Part shown: one piece after another, positions 34,177 through 45,581 of the stretch
Layout of the letters: every line of letters starts with the position of its first letter
Position numbering within the stretch: position 1 is the stretch's first letter
Assembly (NCBI GenBank): GCA_026874595.1
Contig: CM049315.1
Location: forward strand, 73,081,416 to 73,145,415
Reading direction: 5' to 3'
DNA length: 64,000 bases
Source of the DNA: Sipunculus nudus
Taxonomy: Eukaryota > Annelida > Sipuncula > Golfingiida > Sipunculidae
The notes under the pieces: model-generated
What the model was told of the DNA's origin: nothing
Databases searched by the model: none
What the model saw: the letters and a program-made list of their open reading frames with translations, nothing else
Translations under genes and position numbers: made by a program

Positions 34177-35948
34177 CTGTCCCGGATAAAACATGGTAAT
34201 ACAACACAAACCAAATAAAATACAGGAAAACGGGACAAGTTGTTGTGCTGACCAAAATCTGCGAAATATTAATACAGACTTCTAATTCATTTAACATAAC
34301 TGCCACACTTGATTTATTTACAGATTTTTTTTGCTTCACCATTTAGCAATATCATCTTGTGTTACACATGATAATTTATGTTTTCACGTTTCCTTTCCCT
34401 TAAGCCGGTGCATATTGCTCCGATACTGACGTATGCGTTTGTGGGTTTTGTCGAACTAATATGAGAAGCTTCCCAACAAGATTTTTACTCTGCCGTGTGA
34501 CGGAATCAGGATTTCATTTTACATGCCAAAGAATTTTGGACTAAAGGTCGGCCCCGGTTTAGTATGAACACGGGAATCATTTTTATGTAGCCGTTTTTTA
34601 CATTTTAGTGGTTGCGCCCGGTCCAAAGTCCGCGCGGCGCAGCATAGAGAAAATCATGGTAACCTTCACGAAAAATTGGGCCAATATAAAAAATGTCTGT
34701 ATTGACCAACGTTATGTCCTTATTTATATGTTCAGATAAACGTAACACGACAACGATCGGACTTATATCCGCTTTGCTTATAAAAATATAGTTGTTGTTG
34801 TTAGATAAAAATAACACAGGCTAATCCATTGGACATTTGTTTAATAAATGTCGCATGACATCATATTATATTATAGGACACTAACACGTGATCATTTGTT
34901 TGGCACAAGTTCTTGTTACGCACCCGAGAAAGGTGTAGTAACCATGGACGCCAAACCTATCATCACCAAACTGAGGACAAATGACCGGGTTATGACGTCA
35001 AGACCAAACAGGTCGTACAGTGCCACTGGTATCATCACAATATGGCCGCCTGCCAAACGTTACAGCAAACATTCGAGTCGAGCAAACAGTGAAATACACG
35101 TCCATCGGAACCTAACAGGGAGTACAGCGTCAGCGGTATCATCAAAATATGGCCGAATGCCAAACACTACATTGGAAACAAACATATGAACTACATATCG
35201 GAACCGTACAGGTCGTGTGTCAATATAATCCGCGATATCATGAATTCGATGATTAAAAATATGACCCCCTTCATAAATTTAAGATTCCCTGAGAATAATA
35301 TTTGATGGCAACAGGGGATCTAATTCATCCAGTCATTAGTATTTTGATGAGTTTCCATCGCACAGAAAATCATGTATTTTACTATTTAATAAATATATGG
35401 CGTTTTTATCTTCAAGGCCAGCAGTAGAGAAGCTTGCTGATAAAAGTGGGCGTTATTGCCACTACAAGAAGTAAGTGGTTGCACGGTATGTATTTTACTT
35501 CACGAGCCTTGTGCAATTGTACAGAAATAACAGTCTTCAATTCCAGATTAAAGAACTAGTACCAAAGTTGCTTTACTTGTCAACAACTAGTTACTATGGA
35601 AACAAACGTGGGTTGATCATTTATTTTGAACTATAATGTCTACATCACGTTTCAGTGACGAATATATATTAACGTTGGAACTTAAAGATTCTCATGACGG
35701 TGTGTCACGCTATTACTAGCTAGTTCTAACGCTATGCAAAAATCAATGAATGTCCTTAATTATCCTTTGGAAGAAAACAGCTTAACGTTAAACTCACGAA
35801 ATCCTCTGAATGTGCATTACCTTAAATACTCACCTGCTGCGAAGCCATATGTAGTAAGAATGATGTACATGGACTTGAGTGTTCTACAGGCTGGCACCAG
35901 AACGAGGCAGACACCGGTTAAACCAACATTAAGCGTTTGCAGACATGT
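34051..35948 (-). CDS. Monocarboxylate-transporter-like protein (SLC16/MFS), C-terminal half
   Basis: Three minus-strand exons join: 35948-35834, 35049-34920, 34176-34051. Junctions are phase 1 (GCAG|GTGAGT to GGCAG|GCGG) and phase 2 (GC|GTAACA to ACAG|GACA). Spliced, they give LQTLNVGLTGVCLVLVP, YIILTTYGFAAGG, VALYDLFGLDVITRSF, IGLASMVTTPFSGA, AYDSVFFLFF and VMIIIPVSRREDKNKG. These match TM9-TM12 of MCT transporters: the lfG...G turn, the v.ldl.Gl....af.l segment, the G.a....P..G signature, Y..vF and the final basic RRE. Such proteins move monocarboxylates or related organic anions at the plasma membrane; the substrate cannot be told. N-terminal exons must lie at higher coordinates. The last exon has a frameshift, so the gene is either decayed or the sequence has an indel. 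Confidence 0.78.
34920..35049 (-). CDS. MCT-like gene, TM10-TM11 exon
   Basis: A 130-base exon bounded by GGCAG and GTAACA. It encodes GHIVMIPVALYDLFGLDV then ITRSFVLSLVMIGLASMV and TTPFSG, the most diagnostic part of the family. The plus-strand 113-codon open frame over the same bases is a shadow. Confidence 0.8.
35834..35948 (-). CDS. MCT-like gene, TM9 exon
   Basis: It encodes LQTLNVGLTGVCLVLVPACR, then SMYIILTTYGFAAG, and ends at a strong donor GTGAGT. The upstream edge is unclear: an in-frame TAA sits at 35949-35951 and no AG acceptor lies between it and the coding sequence. A mutated or non-canonical acceptor (for example AC after TTAATTTAAAC) is possible. Confidence 0.7.
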
Positions 35949-36299
35949 TTAAATTAACAAAAGGAAGGAAATAGCAGTATGTTTTTTATATTATTGTGTT
36001 ATGTTACATTTGCATAGTCACATTTTACCTCTCTGACCTTTGACCCTATAACAATACAAGTAATGCATTTTTTGTTAAACTGAAAACAAGTTGTAACATA
36101 AAAAAAATGATTTACTATGTTTTATGGTGCAAACCTTTTTTAAATGTTCATAAGTATTAAATCTTAAGATATTTTAGATAACTTTTTTATAAAATGTATA
36201 CATTACTATATTATATTTCATATATCAAAATTAAAAAGGAAACACACACGCAATGAATAAGTTATTTGGTTTATATGAATATCCGGTTAAAATGAAATC

Positions 36300-36300
<1 letters not shown>

Positions 36301-36350
<50 letters not shown>
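36301..36350. repeat. (TA)n microsatellite
   Basis: About 24 TA units. Confidence 0.95.
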
Positions 36351-36351
<1 letters not shown>

Positions 36352-36445
36352 ACAATAGAGATTCTTCTGGTGGAGATCTTAAATTTATGAATAAAGGCAT
36401 ATACTTTTCAAGAGTGATAGCTTGTTATATAATAAAGTTCCCTTA

Positions 36446-36615
36446 CCGATAATTTAAAACAAAATAAACCGGTAATGTAGTAACACTGTAACAATGTAGC
36501 GAACATACATAATCGTTTGAGATCCATTATCCAAAATGCAACCCATCTAAACGATTGTTGAAGACTTATTATATACTTTATCTCCAGGTAGTTCTTTGAT
36601 AAGTTTCTTGCATAC
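36446..36615 (-). CDS. Candidate upstream exon on the transporter strand
   Basis: Minus strand. A strong acceptor TTCTATTATTTCAG and donor TCG|GTAAGG bound about 170 bases. One frame is open throughout (YARNLSKNYLEIKYI then FATLLQCYYITGLFCFKLS), with a hydrophobic second half. It could be an earlier membrane exon of the MCT-like gene, but the similarity is not convincing; another frame starts VCKKLIKELPGDKVYNK before a stop. Confidence 0.3.
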
Positions 36616-36850
36616 CTGAAATAATAGAAATACATTCTATGGATAACGTACTTTGTTGTATACTTGTACTAGTGTTCTATGCCGCAAAGCAAACCATTCA
36701 ACCAAAAAAGATTTCACAATACGGATCGTCTGCATAATTAACAATATAACATTTTAACTAGTAACCCATGGGTATCGACGCTCAGCTGAATTGGTTTTTT
36801 TACTGGTCTTTTAATTGGATATACAAATACTTTTATATAAAACAAAAACA

Positions 36851-37492
36851 GGGGCCTGGTTCCAATAAGCAGAAATGGCCATATTCACCCAGTGTGAGCC
36901 GATACTTTTTCGGACTCACAGGGGACCTAAAATATGTGGTATTGGTACCAAACATTAATTTTCGTGCTCGAACAAGTAAGAAATATCTGGATATACCTAA
37001 AAAAATATTATGGTCAGGTTTGGGTATATGTAGGTTAGAGGGACCTTTTTCAAGGTCGGCCCATTTTGTGGCGTCAAGAGTGAGCAGACATTAAATATTG
37101 TAGGGCAGCAGAGAATGTTAGGCATTAAATGTATGAGGGAAAATATATTGGTTCCAGATGGGGGAGACAGGAGACTTTTTTTTCTGAGAGGTAGTCATAA
37201 TTTTGTGATGTTTGAGGAGATTGAATGTGTCAGTGCTGGTGGTGTTGGCATCGCTCGGCAGGTGGCGACATCTGTGGTGCACTATAGTAAACTTCAGAAG
37301 CTGGTCTCTAGCGAAAAAACGAGATACGGAACCACCTGTTTTTCTGGAATAAAATAAAATTTCAGGTGTTGATCTTGAGTTTGATGTATAACGTGATGCC
37401 AAACACTCGATAGGAAAAAACTTTTCCAGTGCACCCAACATGAGCACCTTTTATGATAATATATAGGGCTTGGAAATACGTCCCTCTAACCT
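36851..37492 (+). repeat. Direct repeat, copy 1 (about 640 bp)
   Basis: The segment from GGGGCCTGGTTCCAATAAGC to ACGTCCCTCTAACC recurs, diverged, at 37875-38554. Within it one frame reads TLNIVGQQRMLGIKCMRENI, which faintly resembles the N-terminal PilJ-type (NI.GRQRML) sensor motif, but stops surround it. It is probably a transposon-derived or duplicated non-coding unit. Confidence 0.75.
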
Positions 37493-37699
37493 GTAGGTGA
37501 ATCTTGGGAAAGGCAGATGTCTCTTTATACCTCGGGAGAAAAAACACAACAGACAGTAAGTAAAACCGAAACTTCTGAACAAACTTTACTTTTATGTCAG
37601 TATGAAATATACTGAATATGTTGAAATAACTTTTTTTCCCAAAACTTTTCAAAATACAAGAATTTTAATCACGGGTACCCCTATTATCGCTAGAATGAA

Positions 37700-37796
37700 C
37701 ACCTGACTCAACAAGCCCCCCCCCCCCCACTTTTTATCCCATCCCTCCCCGCCATTCTAAGCCCCCCCCCCCTTAAAAAGTGCCCCCCCCCCCCTT
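37700..37796. repeat. Cluster of poly-C runs
   Basis: Three runs of 11-14 C residues (near 37716, 37764 and 37785) between the two direct repeats. Confidence 0.9.
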
Positions 37797-37874
37797 TCAA
37801 ATAAAATCATATCTTACTTGAATTAATAAAACAAAGCCAGTAGTATGTGTAAAACTTTAATATAATACAATAGC

Positions 37875-38554
37875 AGAGGGCCTGGTTCCATGATGCAGAA
37901 ATGGCCATATTCACCCGGTGTGGGCCGATACTTTTTCGGACTCACAGGGGACCTAAAATATTTGGTATTGGTCCCGAACATTTTTTTGGTGCTCGAACAA
38001 GTAAGACCTATCTGGATATACCTAAAAAAATAATTATGGTCAGGTTGGGGTATATGTAGGTCAGAGGGACCTATTTCCAGGACCGTTCAAGGTCGGCCCA
38101 TTTTGTGGGTGGCGTCAAGAATGAGCAGGCATTGAATATTGTAGGGCAGCAGAGAATGTTCGGCATTAAATGTATGAGGGAAAACATATTGGTTCCAGAT
38201 GGGGGGGGGGGGGGGGGGGGGACAGAAGACTTTCATTATTTTTTTCTCAGAGGTAGTGATAATTTTTTGTGTTGTTTGAGGAGATTGAATGTGTCAGTGC
38301 TGGTGGTGTTGGCATAGCTCGGCAGGTGGCGACATCTGTGGTGCACTATAGTAAACTTCAGAAGCTGGTCTCTAGCGAAAAAACGAGATACGGAACCACC
38401 TGTTTTTCTGGAATAAAATAAAATTTCAGGTGTTGATCTTGAGTTTGATGTATAACATGATGCCAAACACTCGATAGAAAAATCTTTTCCAGTGCACCCA
38501 ACATGTGACCTTATATGATAATAAATAGGGCTTGGAAATACGTCCCTCTAACCT
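37875..38554 (+). repeat. Direct repeat, copy 2 (about 680 bp)
   Basis: Colinear with 36851-37492 with about one mismatch in ten by eye. It is longer by a G21 run (38201-38221) and several small insertions; the reading frame is equally broken (EQALNIVGQQRMFGIKC). Confidence 0.75.
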
Positions 38555-38790
38555 TAAAAGCCCGATCGAGTTAGCAAGACAAGCTGTGACACTGAAATGT
38601 ACAAGCCTCAAAGAGTGATGTCAATTTCAATGTCCTTGATGACCTGTGTTCACAGATCGTTCATATGAACCAAGTGACACAACCTACACCACGCCAGCGT
38701 TGGTTTCCTTTATAATTGGCCTTCCACAGTGTCACCTTAACCCATTGAACTGGCTGGTCTCAGGTCAGCTGTCACACAAGCAGTGGGTAA

Positions 38791-39460
38791 AGGCAGGAAT
38801 GGAAGGCTATTTGTGAAATCTCAACCAAGCTAAAAAAGGCAATTCAAAATTTATCAAGTAAGATTGTAAATATATCTTCCGAAAATCAGCAGCTCACGTC
38901 CAGACTGGAACATCCGGAGAGGCTAGCCAGTGCCGCACAGAAACGGAAAACGATCTTTTTACAGATGTATAATGAAAAAATTGGTGCACTGGAATCAAAG
39001 TGTGATAAAAAGATGAATGAGCTGAGCAGTATCAAGGAAAAGATCACGTGACTGTGTCAAACGAATTAATTTCAGAGAACAGACAACGGGAAACGAATTT
39101 TATAGATATGTGCTGAGAAAGTAGAAGAGAAACTGGGAAATATGACGGAACGTTTCTGAAAACAAAGCTGCTTAATTCGGAAATAAAAGTTACTAAACAG
39201 AAATTTCTTGACGTGATGAAAGAAAGTGAGATGACAGCAGGTAAAAACTAAGGCTTGTGTCGAACCATCATCAACAGTCAACGACTGTTTCAGCTTGGGC
39301 GCACTAATATGCAAACAAAAGTAAAATCAACGTATGCTTCAACACTACGAGGGACGCCAGATGCGACCAGAGATGAACAAACCGCTAATCGGTTGTATCT
39401 TCTGGTGTGGAGGTAGGTAGTGAGAAGGAACAACTGACGCCAGTTGTTCACAACCATACT
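38791..39460 (+). pseudogene. Coiled-coil protein remnant (retroelement ORF1/gag-like), left part
   Basis: From 38791 to the TGA at 39049 a frame reads EWKAICEISTKLKKAIQNLS, then SENQQLTSRLEHPERL and YNEKIGALESKCDKKMNELS. This is charged, Leu-spaced and coiled-coil-like. It continues after frame changes (VSNELISENRQRETNF, then EKLGNMTERF) to about 39410. A codon-like tail resumes after the foldback element at 40085-40199 (NNAETNSGNKPDKQTPHSEA). The pattern suggests an ORF1/gag-type protein of a retroelement interrupted by a later insertion; no catalytic domain is seen. Confidence 0.45.
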
Positions 39461-40075
39461 GACCCTGTTACGACCCATAATGTAATAACCGGCCCATAAT
39501 GTAGCAACGTCCCATATTGTAATACAAACGAGCCATAATGTAATTACGGCCCATAATATAATAAAAACTACCCATATTGTATTTACCATACCCTGCCAAT
39601 ATTGTAATACAATCGCAGGTGGGTAAAACGGCCCATATTGTAATAAAATCGCAGGTGGGTAAAACGGCCCATATTGTAATAAAATCGCAGGTGGGTAAAA
39701 CGTCAAATAATTTTAAAATTCAAAATTCATGCAAATTGACGAATGTGTAGGTGAACATACAAGTATATCTAACTATTTGTTTAAAGCGGTGACCAAGCTT
39801 ATATGAGCAAAATTTGCCATGATTCATGTTATCCTTTTGTTGAATCAGTGTTTAAATTGGATGATAAATTATTTAAACGGATTAGACAGGATATTTTTTT
39901 AAAATGAATATATATATATATTCTTTTTGTTATTACATTATGGGCCGTTATAACAGTATGGGCTAGTTTTATTACAATGTGGGCAGGGTATGATTATTAC
40001 ATCATGGGTCATTTTCATTACAATATGGGCCGTTATTACATTATGGACCGTTATTACATTAAGGGTCGTAACAAA
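39461..40075. mobile_element. Foldback-type element with GGCCCATAATGTAATAAC arms
   Basis: The left arm (39461-39700) is built from repeated GGCCCATAATGTAATAA-type units. The right arm (39925-40075) is the same in inverted orientation (TTATTACATTATGGGCCG). The outermost bases pair as TTACGACCC...GGGTCGTAA, and the order of variant units is mirrored, including CATACCCTGCC. The left arm also has three direct copies of CGCAGGTGGGTAAAACG about 36 bp apart (39615-39695). The AT-rich centre encodes nothing. A target duplication is not obvious. Confidence 0.7.
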
Positions 40076-40084
40076 TGTAACAGT

Positions 40085-40199
40085 TGGTTACAATAAAATA
40101 CCTATAATTGCGGATAACAATGCTGAAACAAATTCTGGTAACAAACCAGATAAACAGACACCTCATTCCGAAGCTGTGACGGTAAAAACCACAAAGTAA
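40085..40199 (+). pseudogene. Coding-like remnant right of the foldback element
   Basis: GYNKIPIIADNNAETNSG then NKPDKQTPHSEAVTVKTTK to a stop. It is hydrophilic and coding-like, and may be the continuation of the coiled-coil remnant at 38791-39460. Confidence 0.3.
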
Positions 40200-41767
40200 T
40201 GACAACAGCCCTTTTCACTGAGTGCATACAGGCGCATCACGGGACCTGACATAAACAAATCTTACCTTGTAGGTTTCAGAGTCACAGCTGGCTTTGATAA
40301 GTTAGGTCATATAGTGCGGGCGCACCTGTGTTAATTTTACTTCACTTAATTATTCGCTCAAACTACACTTGTCTCTATGAGACATCACGTAGGATGTGAT
40401 TTAACTGTCTACGAAATACCACTGCACGACTTGTCTATATTTTTTCACTTACCCAGAAATCTTTTTTTTTTTTACCCAGAAATCTTTGATTTGCTAAATT
40501 TTCCTACAAACGCTACGATTTGCTGCGGTTAACTACAACATTAAATTGTCGTTTTTTGCTGTCACACTGTTTCTTCAGGAGCATGTTTTCTTGTCGTGAA
40601 CATGTTCCTGTTCATAAAGTCAGGGAGACTGACCCCCATCTGACCTAGCTGTGACATTGCGTATGATCACGATTTATTTTTTGCACAAAATGGTAGTCGA
40701 GGATCCAGTTTTATAATAATACTGAAGCCACTTTGGCATTCATTGGGAAAATCTTTAGAATTTTCTTTTTTTTTTCAATAAAAAAAAAAAATTATAACAT
40801 ATTTTCGTGATAATAAAAAGCCAGTTTACAGAATATGTATATACAAATTATCCCTGGTATTTTAAGACGCATTCTTAGTGTAGTTATTTCACCTGAATCG
40901 TCATCTTAATTGCCACGCCTCGGATAAACACGTTTTGGTCTTGCACTTTCAGGCATGATGCCTAGTGTGTCCTAAGTGGGTCATTTTCCATGTGTTCACC
41001 AAAATCCTGAACCATTGAACGATATTTTCCAAGGGGCGATGGTAGATCCTGTTATCAAAACACATTCAAGTGTTGTAGTACACTGGTTTATCACCAGGGG
41101 CCAGCACTAACTATATAATGCTGGAAACATGATAATTTATGAAAATGCGCTGACAAATAAATATATATATAAACTGGGTTTTTGGATTATTTAAAATGAA
41201 TTAATCACTAAATAAAGATATACTTAAACAAAGTGTATATCTGTTATACAATTCTGGTCTGAATGAGGTGAAGTCAAAACTGATCCTTCCAATTAGTCCT
41301 GAACAAGTTTGTTGATACGATGTCTTTTTCTGGACACATACATTATACAAATAAAGATGAAATTAATTAACTTCTTACTTCACATCGTGGGTTCAACAAA
41401 TGAAATATCAGAGCAAATATAAATAATTAAAAACTGATTCATGGAGAGGTCCTTTAATAGTCGTCTTTCTCACAAATTTCAATAATTACAGCAGATGGCT
41501 CGAAACATGAAATAGCTTATTTGGATAACCTTATTGGGGGAAAGCCGTAATTTTTACATAAATTTCGGTCACACACATATATGGCACTTTGTGAAGCTCA
41601 CCTAAAAAAAGACGGAGGTCTCATGCTGAATGGCGGCAGCATTATACTTATTATATTGCCTAAACAAATATAGCGGTAATACATGACACAATGTATATCA
41701 ACTGATTCCCGATTGGGATGTGGTCTGGACCAATCGCCGACTGGTCAAGATCGGGATCTGGGCCTTG

Positions 41768-41836
<69 letters not shown>

Positions 41837-42085
41837 TACACGTTTATTCTTCCTTCATAGAAATTCTAAAAATATATTCGGAATAATACTTATTTATAAT
41901 GGCATAGCTAAACAATAATGAGATTGATGTACCGGTACATTAGCGAATAGCCCAACATGAAAGTTATTGCAGTCTACCAAATTTCTCATTTATTAGCAGT
42001 TATATATTTGCATTAACTGTACATACAGATCTTTAACTTCTTTATCAGAATGTTTATATATAGGTATATGTGTCTTTTATTTCAG
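40200..42085. other. No gene seen
   Basis: AT-rich sequence with stops in all frames. A SINE-like phrase shared with 33140 lies at 40268-40295. Confidence 0.5.
41769..41834. repeat. (TA)n microsatellite
   Basis: About 33 uninterrupted TA units. Confidence 0.97.
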
Positions 42086-42183
42086 CAATAATTGGATATC
42101 CGCCCTCCAGACTTGTTCACCACATTATTCATAATCGTATGGCAATACCTATGGACTGCCTGGAGAATTTATTAGATTTATAG
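42086..42183 (+). CDS. Candidate alternative terminal exon, unrecognised gene
   Basis: A good acceptor (GTCTTTTATTTCAG) precedes 42086. The phase-1 frame reads IIGYPPSRLVHHIIHNRM then AIPMDCLENLLDL and stops at TAG 42181-42183. The exon at 42758 also begins in phase 1, so the two could be alternative 3' ends of the same transcript whose upstream exons were not found. Confidence 0.4.
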
Positions 42184-42757
42184 ATTTATTGATAGAACAC
42201 AGCAACAATGAATTCAAAGGTACAGTACGATTATAATAACCAACCAAATATTCGCGGAAAAAAAGTATTATAGTACAACTAAAACATATCTGATATCATA
42301 ACCAAACAAGCCCTTCGTCCTTAACACCAGTTTTCACATGATCACCAAGGTACAAAACATGTAAAACTAGAAATTTGCAGGTGGCAGCTCATTTTTCCAA
42401 AATGGTTTTGTCTTCCAAAAATATCCAGATTCCAGATGGTGATCCCGGTCACCCAAAAAAAAATAATCAGTTGTTCCTTGTATTATAAACAAGCCATCCT
42501 GAAAAATTCGTCAAAATTCGTTAAGAACGTTAAGAAGAATAATGTTGCTAACAGACAAACAAACAATTAAACATAAGCCAGCAAAAAGCAGCATCATCCC
42601 CGCCGCTTTGCGTAAATAATAGAAACTTGATGTGTAATATGGTCACATTCCTTGTTTGGTGTTTGGTGACAGAAAAAGAATTTTTAAACAATATGAGTTC
42701 CTTCCGTTTGCGGTTGGCCTGTAATAAAAATGTGGATTACATCTTTGTTTTAAACAG

Positions 42758-44073
42758 AACATCTGAGAGGATCGCACAACAAGTATGATGAGGGACAGCT
42801 GGCGAGGGCTAGAGGTATGGCCGGTTCCTTTGGCAAGAAGCTGGAAAATATGTTTATGAGAGAAGTGGGTGACACGTGTCTTTCAAAGACTCACAAGACC
42901 ATTGTCAAGATATATGCTGCGGATGTGGCCAAATTTGATCAAGGTAGATCACTTTTCTTCCTAGCTCTACTTTACCTCGTGTTCTACTGCAATAAAATTA
43001 AGAAAACTTGTCACCATTGGCAGAGGAGGATGGATATTGATCGTATAATGACAGAGGCACTGTGTACATGATTCAAAGTCTGATGGGCAGACCCTCTTAT
43101 GCATATATTACACCAAAGAACAACATTTATTGTGATGTGAATAATGCAGAATCGACAGCGACCTAAACGCATTTTTATTGAGATGGTTTAGAGAAAGATT
43201 TTATTCACAACATTTAATTTTTTTTAATAAACGTAAATTTATAGGTTCCACTGAGCTCTTTTACTTGTCCCAATAATTACAGAAATAATAAAGATATCCC
43301 CTACATCCACAGAGCTTGAACTTAGGTTCAACGGTGTCCCAACGTTTCGTGCCCATGCCATTTTGATCCCAAAGCCAATTGAGGTTAGCCAATTACCGTT
43401 TTGGTCCTGCGTAATCGCCATTTCGGTCCCGGCGAATGCATGGTGTTTGCCAAATCGTTCCCACTTCGTGGAGACGACAGCGATGTTATATGCAAGTTGT
43501 AGCTCATAGCTGTGCAGACCATAACTTATAATCTAGCACAAATACACCTATGTGATAATACGAAATCCTATCTTATGGTCGGAGCGGGAACACAATGGGA
43601 GAACAGTTCGAACAATTAATTAATATGAGTAGATCCCACCCTGCCTTGCGAGAATGCTTTTTCACAGACGAGCCAGCGTTACGGAAACTCCTCTGTAAAA
43701 CTGCTGACCTCGACCGGTCTCTTTAATTTGCCGCGACAAATCCCTTGTTTTTATGCGCAAGGTGTCAAGTAAGTAAGATATATGGATGTTTATTCAGACC
43801 GGCTATGTATTCAGACGCGCTATCGAGACGCTTTCACTTATATTATCACCCACGTTGCAAGGTTCCCATCGGGAGTGGTTTCTTCAAACTTTATTTAAGA
43901 TAAACTGGATATATAAGGCCGCATGTGTCAGAATTCAGAAATACGTCAAGATTTTCAAATGTAAGTTTCATTTAATAAGCGCGGTCATAAAAAGGAAATC
44001 TGCGATAACATATATGCCTTTCAAGATACACCATGCAAAAACAACCTCAAATGAGGTTGTGTCTGCTTCAAGG

Positions 44074-44117
<44 letters not shown>

Positions 44118-44731
44118 CGATATATCTTTCACAAGTCAGAGTTTGTTTAATTTTGGTCTTACAATGTTATATAAGCCTACAGTGTTATTATGTCAACTAA
44201 CAAGACATTTGTGTCATATCATGTGAGACCTAAAAAATACTTTGTAAACGTTCATACAGTGGGTTTCCTCTGATAAAATGGGATACATTTCAGCCTGCTG
44301 AATGACACATTGCCAAGAAAGGACTATATCAAATCATACTTTGGATGTGATGTCATGTGAGATTCAAGAATGAACTCCTCAGTTTAATGTTTAGTGATTG
44401 CCAAGACGTGGTTCACTTGTCAGAAATGTATCATATAGTTCATAATGTTTGATTATTTGAATGGACCTATATAGAACAAAGCCTTAAATAGCTGAAAAAG
44501 TTAAATTAATGCAGCAGAGAAAAGCACTTTTGATTTTAAAAATTCACTCAGCGTATTTGCTAGAGTAAGAAATAGACTTAAATGGACATATAGAAACAGC
44601 TAAATACAGTTGTGTTTATACACTCATTTGCCCTTTTTGCAGAATACAGCAAACAGGAGCTCTTCAAAGAAGTCGCAGGTCGAGTTAGCTTTCCTGCATT
44701 TGTGCACACATATGGAGCTTATGACACCTAA
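42758..44731 (+). CDS. 3' end of an unrecognised protein gene (two exons)
   Basis: Exon 42758-42943 follows a T-rich acceptor (TTTGTTTTAAACAG) and ends at G|GTAGAT; it is phase 1 at both ends and encodes EHLRGSHNKYDEGQLARARG, GSFGKKLENMFMREVGDTC, then KTIVKIYAADVAKFDQ. Exon 44643-44731 (acceptor TTTTTGCAG) continues EYSKQELFKEVAGRVSFPAF, VHTYGAYDT and a TAA. Frames and phases fit exactly, and the composition is protein-like. No transmembrane segment or known motif is visible. I do not recognise the family; upstream exons are missing. The host gene could be interrupted or very long. Confidence 0.55.
43239..43445. repeat. Short degenerate tandem repeat
   Basis: Read on the minus strand, GGGACCGAAATGGCGATTACG, GGACCAAAACGGTAATTGGC, GGGATCAAAATGGCATGGG and GGCACGAAACGTTGGG are four variants of one unit of about 27 bp. 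The open frame over it is an artefact. Confidence 0.5.
44077..44114. repeat. (TA)n microsatellite in intron
   Basis: About 19 TA units within the intron of the unrecognised gene. Confidence 0.95.
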
Positions 44732-45314
44732 ATATTTGAACGACTTCAGTCATACTCCGAGGATCTTGATGCAGACACACTGGGATTTAAAGTAAAAAAA
44801 TAATTAAATTATACATGAAAACCCTTTAAGCAGTAAAACCTATACAGATTCTTTAGTAACTGCAATAGTATAGTTTACACGTTTTTCCAATAAAATCAAC
44901 CTTCTTTACAGCTCAATCAGATATCTCTTACCCTGCTTCAAGTTGCATATCCATTTTAATTGCATATCCTCAAGAATCTTTGTGATACCTCAGATATCAG
45001 TAATTATTGCAACTAAGCTCTAGCATGGTACAATCATCCTTTTATTTCATTAGTAATATTTTCATTTTACTGTTATTACCAGTATTCTTGGTGATACCTC
45101 AAATCATATAGTTACTGGTACATAAATGCAGCAAGGCCCAGTATTTTCATTTAATTAGTATTTCAGGTTTTCTGTATTCTTGGTCATATCTATATCTCAG
45201 TGAATGGTGGTTATTGAATGTGCCCCGGGACCCTGTCGCGGCTTTGAGGACAGCTCTCTTTCATGTGATTTCGGAAAATGAAAACAGGTCACGAGCTTAT
45301 TCCTTACACCAATC

Positions 45315-45523
45315 TTGGAGCTATATCACGGTCACAGCAACAGCACCGGCCGCGTCACAGGGACTTCGCAAGAGCAGAGAATGCATCAAGTACCAGAGTC
45401 ACTTGTGGGCTAAGTACTCGCCTAGATATGTTAGACCAAGGCTCCAAGAAGGCTACATTCATAAACCAATTACATGCAGTTATACTTTGGCGAGGTGGAT
45501 GCAGATTATCTGTAAGAAAATGT

Positions 45524-45581
<58 letters not shown>

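Noticed and set aside
34848-35189. 113-codon plus-strand open frame
   Set aside because: It lies antisense to the transporter TM10-TM11 exon, whose family match and splice phases are clear; the plus frame has no domain.
37118-37447. 109-codon minus-strand frame and its partner at 38236-38466
   Set aside because: They reflect the duplicated 650-bp segment and carry no recognisable domain; conserved only because the DNA is duplicated.
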